DNA of 45,532 bases, taken from the NCBI GenBank assembly GCA_030706465.1, contig JAUZOM010000008.1, positions 1 to 45,532 on the forward strand. The letters run 5' to 3'. A program made the position numbers and the translations under genes. This document shows, piece by piece, positions 5,836 through 13,558 of this stretch. Each line of letters starts with the position of its first letter. The stretch's first letter is position 1. The notes beneath the pieces were generated by a model. That model was not told where the DNA came from. It did no database searches and saw nothing but the letters and a program-made list of their open reading frames with translations. This stretch comes from Bacteroidota bacterium. GTDB taxonomy: Bacteria > Bacteroidota > Bacteroidia > Bacteroidales > Paludibacteraceae.

Positions 5836-8394
5836 ATGATTTTTAAATTGATGAGAATAAGAATAGCCATTCTGTTCATTTTTCTATGTTTTACCCCACT
5901 ACTGGTTTTTTCTCAAGCAGATAAACAAGAAGTTTTAAAAGGAATTGTATATGATGCTCAAACTAATGAGCCCATACCATCTGCTTCTATTAGCTTGCTG
6001 AACCAGGAACAAGGTACCCGGGCCAACAAATATGGCAAATTCAGTTTGCCCCTAAATTCGTCCGCATTGGCAAAGGGGCAACTAAAAGTCTCTTGTGTAG
6101 GTTATAAAACCGAAATCCTATCATTACCCAACAACAATAAAGAACTCGAAATACGGCTAACGCCCCAGACACAGGATCTTAAAGAGGTAACTGTCAAAAA
6201 GCAAAAGTACATCAACAAAAACAATCCGGCCGTAGAATTGATTCAGCAGGTGATTGCAAATAAAAACAGAAATAAAAAGGAAGCTCTGGACTATTACGAA
6301 AATGAAAAATACGAGAAAGTCCAGTTTGCAATAAACAATATCACTCCTGATTTAAAAAAGAAGAAAATATTTAAACATTTCCAATTTGTGTTTGACAACA
6401 TCGACTCCCTTAAGAATAATGGGAAGAAAATATTGCCCATTTACCAAAAGGAAGTGATTTCAACTTACTATTACCAACGATCGCCGCAAAAGGTAAAAGA
6501 AATTGTGAAAGCTCAAAAAGCGGTATCATTTGCCGGACTCGACAACAAGGGGATCGAAGATAATATTAAGTACCTGTATCAGGATATCAACATCTACGAC
6601 AACAATATATCCTTTTTATCCAATCAATTTTTAAGTCCTATTGCCGGTTCGGCACCGGTCTTTTACCGGTATTACATCCTGGATACTATTCAATCCGGAG
6701 CCGACAAATGCGTAAGGATGTATTTCGGATCCCGGAACAAGGTGGATATGCTTTTCCAGGGATATTTGTATATTATGCTGGATGGAAGTTATGCTGTCAA
6801 GAAAATTGAATTATCGGTCAGCAAAGACATAAACCTAAACTGGATAAACGATGTGAAGATCGTCCAGGAATTCGAAAAGACACCAAGCAATAATTGGATG
6901 TTGGCATCGGACCAGATATCCATCAACTTTGGATTGACGAAGAAAAGTCGCGGGCTTTTCGGGCAGAAAATAGTGTCGTATACAAATTACAAGTTTAAGC
7001 CGGAAAAGCCAGAGAACGTGTTCAAGGGACAGAGTCTTCAGATACTCGACAGCGCCAAACGAAGGAGCAATGATTATTGGGATTTGCACCGGCAGCTCAA
7101 ACTTAGTAATTCAGAAGCCGGAGTTTATACCGCGATGGATAGCGTTCAAAAAGTTCCGGTCTTTAAACGGGCAATGAACATTGCCACCGTTGTATTGTTT
7201 GGATATGAAGACTTAGGCAAATATGAGATCGGACCTGTCAATACATTTTATATGTATAATCCGATTGAAGGGGTCCGGTTACGGTTTGGGGGAAGAACCA
7301 CGGATAAATTCAGCAAAAAGATAAATCTGGAGGACTATGTGGCGTATGGATTCACCGATAACCGGTTTAAGTATTATCTGGGTGCTTCCTGGTCGTTTAC
7401 AAACAGAGGATTATTGGAATTTCCCGTTAAATCGCTCAAGGTGAGTTATCAGAATGAAACACAGTTACCTGGACAGCAAATGCAATTTTTAATGGAAGAT
7501 AATTTTCTTTTATCCATAAAAAGAGGTGTGAATGATAAACTGTTTTACAATAAGACCCTCAAAGTGGAACATCTGAATGAGTTTGAAAACCACTTTTCGT
7601 ATACGCTGGGCTATAAGTTTACCAACGAAGCTCCCGGAGGAACTTTACGTTTCAATTACACCGACTATTTGGCCCAACGCAACGATGTGAATAGCCTTAA
7701 CATATCGGAGTTTTACCTTAATTTGCGCTATGCACCAAACGAAAGTTTTTATCAGGGAAAAACTTTCAGGATACCCTATTTCAGTAAATATCCTATTTTC
7801 GAATTAAGATACAACGTCGGATCCAAGCTTTGGAAAAATGATTACAATTATCAGCTACTCCGTTTCTCAATCCGAAAGCGGTTCTTATTATCGGTTTTAG
7901 GTTATTCGGACGTTGTATGGGAAGCCGGAAAGCTATTTGGAAAAGTACCCTATCCACTTTTGAACATGCCGCAAGCCAACCAGACCTATTCCTATCAAAT
8001 AGAGTCATACAATATGATGAATTTTCTGGAGTTTGTAACCGACCAATATACTTCGTTGTTGATAGACCACACATTTAACGGATTCTTCTTTAATAAGATA
8101 CCCTTAATTAAGCATTTAAACTGGAGGGAAATTGTCACCTGCAAGGTTCTGTACGGAGATGTAACAAAAAACAATGATCCACGGAATAACAGTGATTTAT
8201 TCAGATTACCGGTCGAACCGGATGGCACCCCGACGACCTACACCCTGGGCAAGATTCCTTACATTGAAGGAAGCATAGGGATTGGCAATATATTCAAGTT
8301 TTTCAGGGTTGATTTTGTAAAACGGTTTACATACCTAACCAATCCGCATGTATCGGAATACGGGCTGAGGATGCGATTCAGGTTTGATTTCTAA
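5836..8394 (+). CDS. DUF5686 outer-membrane protein with carboxypeptidase-regulatory-like domain
   Basis: The product has 852 residues. The signal peptide ends at VFSQ around residue 26; a start at 5851 (MRIRIAIL) would give a more usual n-region and is equally possible. Residues about 32-112 form a CarboxypepD_reg-like beta-sandwich (LKGIVYDAQTNEPIPSAS, then VSCVGYKTE), as in the plug region of SusC-type proteins. The remainder matches DUF5686, rich in beta strands with alternating aromatic residues. The chain ends in RMRFRFDF, a C-terminal aromatic typical of outer-membrane barrels. There is no TonB-dependent receptor plug domain. The family is widespread in Bacteroidota and without a proven function. 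The gene appears to be monocistronic. Confidence 0.85.
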   Translation: MIFKLMRIRIAILFIFLCFTPLLVFSQADKQEVLKGIVYDAQTNEPIPSASISLLNQEQGTRANKYGKFSLPLNSSALAKGQLKVSCVGYKTEILSLPNNNKELEIRLTPQTQDLKEVTVKKQKYINKNNPAVELIQQVIANKNRNKKEALDYYENEKYEKVQFAINNITPDLKKKKIFKHFQFVFDNIDSLKNNGKKILPIYQKEVISTYYYQRSPQKVKEIVKAQKAVSFAGLDNKGIEDNIKYLYQDINIYDNNISFLSNQFLSPIAGSAPVFYRYYILDTIQSGADKCVRMYFGSRNKVDMLFQGYLYIMLDGSYAVKKIELSVSKDINLNWINDVKIVQEFEKTPSNNWMLASDQISINFGLTKKSRGLFGQKIVSYTNYKFKPEKPENVFKGQSLQILDSAKRRSNDYWDLHRQLKLSNSEAGVYTAMDSVQKVPVFKRAMNIATVVLFGYEDLGKYEIGPVNTFYMYNPIEGVRLRFGGRTTDKFSKKINLEDYVAYGFTDNRFKYYLGASWSFTNRGLLEFPVKSLKVSYQNETQLPGQQMQFLMEDNFLLSIKRGVNDKLFYNKTLKVEHLNEFENHFSYTLGYKFTNEAPGGTLRFNYTDYLAQRNDVNSLNISEFYLNLRYAPNESFYQGKTFRIPYFSKYPIFELRYNVGSKLWKNDYNYQLLRFSIRKRFLLSVLGYSDVVWEAGKLFGKVPYPLLNMPQANQTYSYQIESYNMMNFLEFVTDQYTSLLIDHTFNGFFFNKIPLIKHLNWREIVTCKVLYGDVTKNNDPRNNSDLFRLPVEPDGTPTTYTLGKIPYIEGSIGIGNIFKFFRVDFVKRFTYLTNPHVSEYGLRMRFRFDF

Positions 8395-8741
8395 AAAAAC
8401 CATAAATTAATATTACTAAAAGGGCTCAACATAAAAACGCTTCTTGAGAGCAGCCGGTATAAAAACAACAGGTTAATTAATTATTTTACAAAGTTTTAAT
8501 CATTATCAGATATTATAACTGCAACTTATTAAAAAATAGCATCACGCTATAAAAGCAAACTAAAGATGAAGTCAACTGAAATATTTAGAAACATATCAAA
8601 ACTTTTTTTTGTACCTTTATGTGGTTTTTTTACATATATCGGGAACGCAATAGGAGTTTGTCCAATCCTAAGAAAAACAACATTTTACAATAAAAGAAAG
8701 ACTCACCCAAAATAATTTATATACGTAACACGATTAATAAC
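8395..8741. other. 347-bp intergenic region
   Basis: It is AT-rich, with no open frame and no strong hairpin. A weak -7-like TACCTTTA (8612-8619) lies 122 bp before the next start codon. It is the only promoter candidate seen and departs from consensus at the last base. Confidence 0.4.
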
Positions 8742-9443
8742 ATGGAATCAGAAAATAATCAGTCGATTAGCGACGTTTTAAAAACCATTTCCCAGGACAG
8801 GGGACGAACCAATATACTCAGAAAATACGAACAAAGGGCTCTTGCTTACTTGGTTCAACGGATTCCGTCGTGGATGAGTTCTGATATGCTGACAGCAATT
8901 GGATTCTTAGGAAGCATCATTATTTTTGTAAGTTTTATTTTGGCGACTTACTTTGGTGGAGTGTACCTTTTATTAGGCGTTTTGGGTTATCTGGTCTGTT
9001 GGTTTGGCGATTCACTTGATGGCCGGGTGGCTTACTACCGAAACAAGCAACGAAAATGGTACGGGTTTGCACTCGACCTGACAACCGATTGGATAGGTAT
9101 TGTTCTGATGGGTTGGGGATTTGTAATTTATGTTGACAACCAATGGGAAATACTGGGTTTCTGTTTTGTCGTTTTATATGGTTGGGAGATCCTTACAACC
9201 TTACTCCGCTACAAAATCACCGATAAATACTCCATCGATTCGGGACTATTGGGGCCAACCGAAGTGAGGATTGTCATTTCGCTCATATTAATACTGGAAG
9301 TTCTCGTGAAAGGCTCAATTTTGTATTCTACAGCACTAGCCTGTGCAATACTATTTATTACAAATTTTTCAGACACTAACAAATTATTAAAGTTGGCCGA
9401 TGTTCGCGATAAAGAAGAAAGAGAACACAATCATAACAAATAG
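8742..9443 (+). CDS. CDP-alcohol phosphatidyltransferase family membrane protein
   Basis: The product has 233 residues. Hydrophobic segments at about 50-70, 75-92, 122-145, 150-165 and 180-215 suggest an integral membrane enzyme. The family signature D-x2-DG-x2-A-R-x8-G-x3-D-x3-D is present around residues 90-116 as DSLDGRVAYYR, then GFALDLTTD. All four aspartates are kept, but the arginine after the alanine is tyrosine. Members join a CDP-activated lipid or alcohol to a second alcohol to make phospholipids or related lipids; the acceptor cannot be told. The stop codon lies 44 bp inside the following gtrA-family gene, so the two are translationally linked. Confidence 0.8.
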   Translation: MESENNQSISDVLKTISQDRGRTNILRKYEQRALAYLVQRIPSWMSSDMLTAIGFLGSIIIFVSFILATYFGGVYLLLGVLGYLVCWFGDSLDGRVAYYRNKQRKWYGFALDLTTDWIGIVLMGWGFVIYVDNQWEILGFCFVVLYGWEILTTLLRYKITDKYSIDSGLLGPTEVRIVISLILILEVLVKGSILYSTALACAILFITNFSDTNKLLKLADVRDKEEREHNHNK

Positions 9444-9936
9444 ATTATTTGAAAGAATAGCCTTCTCTGGCAAAGTACTAGAGAACAAAACAGTATCAAA
9501 TAAATTATTTGAAAAAATATTTATTTTTGGCAAAGCCCAAGTTTCAGCGTTTATTGGTGGTGTATCTGATTATGCGATAATGGTTTTTGCCACCGAATTC
9601 TTTCATGTTCATTACACTATATCTATAGCCATTGGAGGAACTATCGGCGCTATCGTAAACTTCAGTTTAAACAGGAAATGGACATTCCAATCGAAGGGAT
9701 TCACCTATAAGCATTCAATCAACAAACAACTGATAAAATTTGTACTGGTGGTATTAAACAGCATTCTACTAAAATCATCCGGCACTTATTTTATTACTAA
9801 TTTTTTGAAGATTGATTATAAAATAAGCCGAATCTTTGTTGATCTGGTAGTTTCCATTGCCATAAATTACACTCTTCAAAAATATTGGGTTTTCAAAAAT
9901 GTCAAAAGAGTCAAAAGTATTGAGAGTGTAAAATGA
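9400..9936 (+). CDS. GtrA-family membrane protein with duplicated N-terminal segment
   Basis: The product has 178 residues. Residues about 47-170 match GtrA: four hydrophobic helices, the motif NFSLNRKWTFQS after helix 2 and a closing INYTLQKYWVFKN. GtrA proteins are thought to move lipid-linked sugars across the inner membrane. The start at 9400 overlaps the upstream gene by 44 bp; the next in-frame ATG is inside the first membrane helix. Residues 8-27 and 28-47 are a 20-residue tandem repeat, with LFERIAFSGK matched by LFEKIFIFGK, placed just before the first helix. Pairing with a CDP-alcohol transferase suggests a lipid- or glycan-export role, which is inference. Confidence 0.82.
   Translation: MFAIKKKENTIITNRLFERIAFSGKVLENKTVSNKLFEKIFIFGKAQVSAFIGGVSDYAIMVFATEFFHVHYTISIAIGGTIGAIVNFSLNRKWTFQSKGFTYKHSINKQLIKFVLVVLNSILLKSSGTYFITNFLKIDYKISRIFVDLVVSIAINYTLQKYWVFKNVKRVKSIESVK
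9421..9540. repeat. 60-bp imperfect tandem duplication inside the GtrA gene
   Basis: Bases 9421-9480 and 9481-9540 align without gaps at 44 of 60 positions. The period is a multiple of three, so the frame is kept. The first copy contains the stop codon of the upstream gene. Confidence 0.85.
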
Positions 9937-10026
9937 TTGTTCCATTTCACAGCTCTTTTTGCCTCTTCTTTTTGGCAGTTAAAATTTGGTTCTTACAAAA
10001 CAACCTTTCCGTTTGACATTTTTCGT

Positions 10027-10034
10027 TATCTTTG
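10027..10034 (+). promoter_or_regulatory. -7 box of pepD
   Basis: TATCTTTG lies 46 bp before the ATG. The -33 element is weak. Confidence 0.45.
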
Positions 10035-10080
10035 TCGATAACTCAGCTTATCTTCAAATAAACACAAACATTCGATTGAT

Positions 10081-11526
10081 ATGAAGACACTCACTCCTTC
10101 GCCACTATGGAACTATTTCCATGAAATAACGCAAATCCCAAGACCCTCAAAAAAAGAAGAACGTATCATTGCTTATCTGAAGGATTTTGGCGAAAGACAT
10201 CAACTTGTCACTACAGTTGATGAAACCGGCAATGTTTTAATCTGCAAGCCGGCTACCGCAGGTTACGAGAAACACAAAACCATCATATTGCAATCGCACA
10301 TCGACATGGTCTGTGAGAAGAACAGCGACGTGATTCATAATTTTGATACCGACCCGATACAAACTTATATTGATGGAGATTGGGTGAAAGCCAGGGGAAC
10401 AACCCTGGGAGCGGACAACGGCATTGGCATATCCATGATGCTGGCTATTCTTGCTTCAGATGAACTGCCCCATCCAGCTTTAGAATGTTTATTTACCGTG
10501 GATGAAGAAACCGGACTGACAGGTGCTTTTGCCCTGAAACAAAATTTCCTAAGCGGCGAACTCTTGATCAATCTGGATTCGGAAGATGATGGGGAGATAT
10601 TCGTTGGTTGTGCCGGTGGAATTGACACCGTGGCGGTTATTACCTACAAACCGGAAAAAACACCGGAAAATTACTTTGGTTTTACAGCTTCCGTCAAGGG
10701 TCTACTGGGGGGACATTCAGGCGATGACATTGATAAAGGGAGGGGGAATGCCAATAAAATCCTGAACCGCTTCCTCTGGAGCCTGAATAAAAAAATGAAT
10801 CTACGCTTACATAGTTTCGATGGAGGAAACCTGCGTAATGCTATTCCCCGTGAAGCGACAGCGGTAGGTTGCGTTCCCTTCTCTGAAAAAGAAAATATAC
10901 GGGTACTGTTCAACCTTTACGTCAATGACTTGGAAATTGAAATGGGAGATGTGGAACCCTACATGAGCCTGACGTTGGAATCTGAGCCATTACAGGGGAT
11001 CGTTCTTGACAAGAAGTCTTCAACTACCTTACTAAATGCACTCTATGCCTGTCCACACGGTGTTATCGGCATGAGCCGCGATATGCCCGGCATGGTGGAG
11101 ACTTCTACCAACCTTGCTTCCGTAAAAACAAAAGCGAATAACACGATTGAGATTACCACCAGCCAACGCAGTTCGGTAGAATCGTCAAAACATGACATTA
11201 AACAACAGGTAGAAGCTGTCTTTACGCTGGCAGGAGCAACCGTAACTCAGGGGGATGGTTATCCGGGCTGGAAGCCTAATTTGAAATCGGAGATATTAAA
11301 AACGGCAACAGCCAGTTATGTAAAACTCTATAATGACCAGCCGAAAGTTCGTGCTATACACGCCGGACTGGAATGCGGTTTATTCCTTGAGAAATATCCC
11401 TGCCTGGATATGATTTCCATTGGCCCTACCATGAAAGGGGTTCACTCTCCGGACGAACGGCTGAGCATTTCCTCTACACAGCGATGTTGGGAATGGCTGA
11501 AGGCGATACTGGCTTTTCAGGACTAA
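10081..11526 (+). CDS. pepD: aminoacyl-histidine dipeptidase (peptidase D)
   Basis: The product has 481 residues, the usual length for PepD. It is an M20-family metallopeptidase, a cytoplasmic di-zinc enzyme cutting Xaa-His (carnosine-like) and other dipeptides. Metal-site motifs are clear: HIDMV (H73), GADNG, DEETGLTGA (E142/E143), the LDSEDDGEIFVG segment and a late H in GVHSPDER. The lid or dimerisation insert runs from about 190 to 380. It has its own promoter and there is no operon partner. Confidence 0.95.
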   Translation: MKTLTPSPLWNYFHEITQIPRPSKKEERIIAYLKDFGERHQLVTTVDETGNVLICKPATAGYEKHKTIILQSHIDMVCEKNSDVIHNFDTDPIQTYIDGDWVKARGTTLGADNGIGISMMLAILASDELPHPALECLFTVDEETGLTGAFALKQNFLSGELLINLDSEDDGEIFVGCAGGIDTVAVITYKPEKTPENYFGFTASVKGLLGGHSGDDIDKGRGNANKILNRFLWSLNKKMNLRLHSFDGGNLRNAIPREATAVGCVPFSEKENIRVLFNLYVNDLEIEMGDVEPYMSLTLESEPLQGIVLDKKSSTTLLNALYACPHGVIGMSRDMPGMVETSTNLASVKTKANNTIEITTSQRSSVESSKHDIKQQVEAVFTLAGATVTQGDGYPGWKPNLKSEILKTATASYVKLYNDQPKVRAIHAGLECGLFLEKYPCLDMISIGPTMKGVHSPDERLSISSTQRCWEWLKAILAFQD

Positions 11527-11602
11527 CCGTTATTTTTTATATAAATAATCAAACAAGTATTAAATACAGCCAAGGCTTTAAATTTTTAGTTTTTTATTTA
11601 TG

Positions 11603-11610
11603 TACTTTTG
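11603..11610 (+). promoter_or_regulatory. -7 box of the tetR gene
   Basis: TACTTTTG fits TAnnTTTG and ends one base before the operator at 11612-11629, so a bound repressor would cover the transcription start. Confidence 0.55.
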
Positions 11611-11611
11611 C

Positions 11612-11629
11612 ATACCGATCGTTCAGTAT
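11612..11629. promoter_or_regulatory. TetR operator copy 1
   Basis: The 18-bp site ATACCGATCGTTCAGTAT is symmetric at 14 of 18 positions. A near-identical copy lies at 12246-12263 before the efflux genes. Its position directly downstream of the -7 box suggests autorepression. Confidence 0.75.
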
Positions 11630-11640
11630 TTTTTATTTAT

Positions 11641-12228
11641 ATGGATACAAGAGAATATATTATTGACAAAGCAATTGCTTTATTTTTAACAAACAGTTAC
11701 GAAGCTGTGTCAATAAGTGACATTAGCGACGCTATCGGTTTTACAAAAGGTGCTTTATATCATCACTTTAAGAATAAAGAAGAGTTATTTAAAGCGGTTA
11801 TCGATAAGTGCTTTGTCATAAAGGAAATAGAGCTGAATGAAGAGACCACCACTTTACTTGATTTTAGCGAAGCTTGTTTAAACAATGCTAAACAAACACT
11901 GCAAAAACTTTTTTCTCATACACAAGGATTTGAAGTAATAAACTACATGTCGCTTATTGCAGATAGTTTCAGACATTATCCCGGTTTTGCAGACCAAAAA
12001 ATAAAGTTTGTGTTGGCTGAGACCAATAAAATCAGAAATATTATAATTAAATCCATTGAAAGGGGCGAAATTCGTTCAGGCATTGACACATCATTAATTG
12101 CTCAGAGCTATTATTCAATCATGATAGGTATGGCTTTACCAATTATTCAGAATCAATCCATAGAACAGGCTATAGCGAATCTTAGAGGACAACTCGACCA
12201 GATGTATTTATTGCTAAAAAGAACATAA
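11641..12228 (+). CDS. TetR/AcrR-family repressor of the adjacent efflux locus
   Basis: The product has 195 residues from the ATG at 11641; an earlier in-frame ATG at 11608 overlaps the promoter and operator and is rejected. The N-terminal helix-turn-helix at about 20-48 reads ISDISDAIGFTKGALYHHF followed by KNKEELF, the hallmark of the family. The C-terminal helical domain would bind an inducer, probably a substrate of the pump. Two copies of one 18-bp dyad, one at its own promoter and one before the efflux adaptor gene, support control of both. All genes of the locus point the same way, with 305 bp between this gene and the adaptor. Confidence 0.9.
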   Translation: MDTREYIIDKAIALFLTNSYEAVSISDISDAIGFTKGALYHHFKNKEELFKAVIDKCFVIKEIELNEETTTLLDFSEACLNNAKQTLQKLFSHTQGFEVINYMSLIADSFRHYPGFADQKIKFVLAETNKIRNIIIKSIERGEIRSGIDTSLIAQSYYSIMIGMALPIIQNQSIEQAIANLRGQLDQMYLLLKRT

Positions 12229-12245
12229 TTTTTTTGCAATAATAC

Positions 12246-12263
12246 ATACTGATCGTTTAGTAT
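12246..12263. promoter_or_regulatory. TetR operator copy 2
   Basis: ATACTGATCGTTTAGTAT differs from copy 1 at only two positions (C/T at position 5 and C/T at position 13). It starts 18 bp past the tetR stop codon and 288 bp before the adaptor gene. Confidence 0.75.
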
Positions 12264-12311
12264 TTATAATGGATTTATAGAATTAACTATAAAAGCAGAC
12301 TTAAATCTTCA

Positions 12312-12328
12312 GCCATAGTTGCTATGGC
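12312..12328 (+). other. 7-bp perfect hairpin in the efflux leader
   Basis: GCCATAG and CTATGGC pair around TTG. There is no T-run, so it is not a terminator. It lies in the presumed leader of the adaptor mRNA. Confidence 0.4.
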
Positions 12329-12533
12329 AGCTCTCCATCAATCATACAGAGAAGTCACACCTCATTTGTCTTATTTTTTCTTAAACAATTGAATACGAAC
12401 ACTGTCATTCAAAATTTTCAAGTCTGAGATTTACAGACAGGACAAAAAACTAATGGCTAATGCTATGCACTAATGAATCATAATAAAAAATCAATAAAAT
12501 AGAAATTTTATATTAATCATTTTTTAATAGAGT

Positions 12534-13556
12534 ATGAAAAAGATTTTTTTATTAACAATGACAATCTTGTCATTTGTAAGTTGTAATCGCAAAACCAATG
12601 TAGAGAGTTCGACTGATCCTTTGGTAGTATTAAATGAAGCGACCAAAACAGAAAGCTCAGGGGACTTACATTACAGTGGTAGTATTGAGGCATATCAAAC
12701 AATACCATTGGCCTTTCAAACATCAGGGACCGTACTTCGGGTATTGGTAAATGCCAGTGATGCCGTGCATAAAGGACAACTGTTGGCCACAGTAGACAAA
12801 GCCGATGCCCAAAGTATGTACGAAATGTCAAATTCGAAATACCTGCAAGCCAAAGATGCTTACGACCGGTTAAAAGAAGTGCATGATAACGGGAGTTTAT
12901 CTGAAATTAAATGGATCGAAATGGAATCGAACCTGCAACAGGCAAAATCGTCGGTAGCCATAGCTAAGAATAATTTAAAGAAAACCAGTTTATATTCCCC
13001 GGATGATGGAATTATTGGAAAACGCAACATTGAGCCGGGGATGTCATCTCTTAGTGGCACAATAGTTCCGTTAGAATTGATTAAGATCGGAAGTGTATAT
13101 GTGAAAATTGCCGTACCAGAGAATGAAATTGGTAAAATAAAAAAAGGATTAAGAGCTAACTTTAAAGTCTCAGCTCTCGACGATAAGATCTTTAATGGCA
13201 TTGTTACCAACGTAGGTGTAGTAGCCGACCAAATATCACGTACTTACGAAGTGAAAATAACCGTTAAGAACCCGGGATTATTACTAAAACCGGGTATGGT
13301 TTGTGATGTAAATCTGGGTATAACCGCCACTAAAGAATTGTTAACGATACCCTATCAAGCCGTGGATAAAGATCTGAATAACAATAACTTTGTTTTTGTA
13401 GTAGACCCAGCACAAAAGATTGCAAAAAAAAGGATTATTCACATAGGTAATTATGTGAATGACAATATAGAAATACTTGACGGATTGAGTGTCGGAGAGA
13501 AGGTAGTGTGCGAAGGGAAACAAAAATTATCGGACAACTGTAAAGTTACATTTTGA
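12534..13556 (+). CDS. RND efflux periplasmic adaptor, lipoprotein
   Basis: The product has 340 residues of the HlyD/AcrA type. A lipoprotein signal (LSFVSC, Cys17) would anchor it in the inner-membrane outer leaflet or the outer membrane. The order is a biotinyl-lipoyl half (SGTVLRVLVNASDAVHKGQLLA, interrupted here), a short alpha-hairpin at about 85-145, the second lipoyl half (SLYSPDDGIIGKRNIEPGM), then beta-barrel and membrane-proximal domains. It would bridge the fused RND/TolC protein encoded 2 bp downstream. Control by the upstream TetR protein is likely from operator copy 2. Confidence 0.92.
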   Translation: MKKIFLLTMTILSFVSCNRKTNVESSTDPLVVLNEATKTESSGDLHYSGSIEAYQTIPLAFQTSGTVLRVLVNASDAVHKGQLLATVDKADAQSMYEMSNSKYLQAKDAYDRLKEVHDNGSLSEIKWIEMESNLQQAKSSVAIAKNNLKKTSLYSPDDGIIGKRNIEPGMSSLSGTIVPLELIKIGSVYVKIAVPENEIGKIKKGLRANFKVSALDDKIFNGIVTNVGVVADQISRTYEVKITVKNPGLLLKPGMVCDVNLGITATKELLTIPYQAVDKDLNNNNFVFVVDPAQKIAKKRIIHIGNYVNDNIEILDGLSVGEKVVCEGKQKLSDNCKVTF

Positions 13557-13558
13557 TT

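Larger units (their letters stand above)
12229..12533. other. control region between tetR and the efflux genes
   Basis: It is 305 bp long and contains operator copy 2 (12246-12263) and a small hairpin (12312-12328). The sequence just before the operator, TTTTGCA, matches the bases preceding operator copy 1, so a second promoter is likely here although the TAnnTTTG spacing is imperfect. No gene was seen. Confidence 0.55.
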
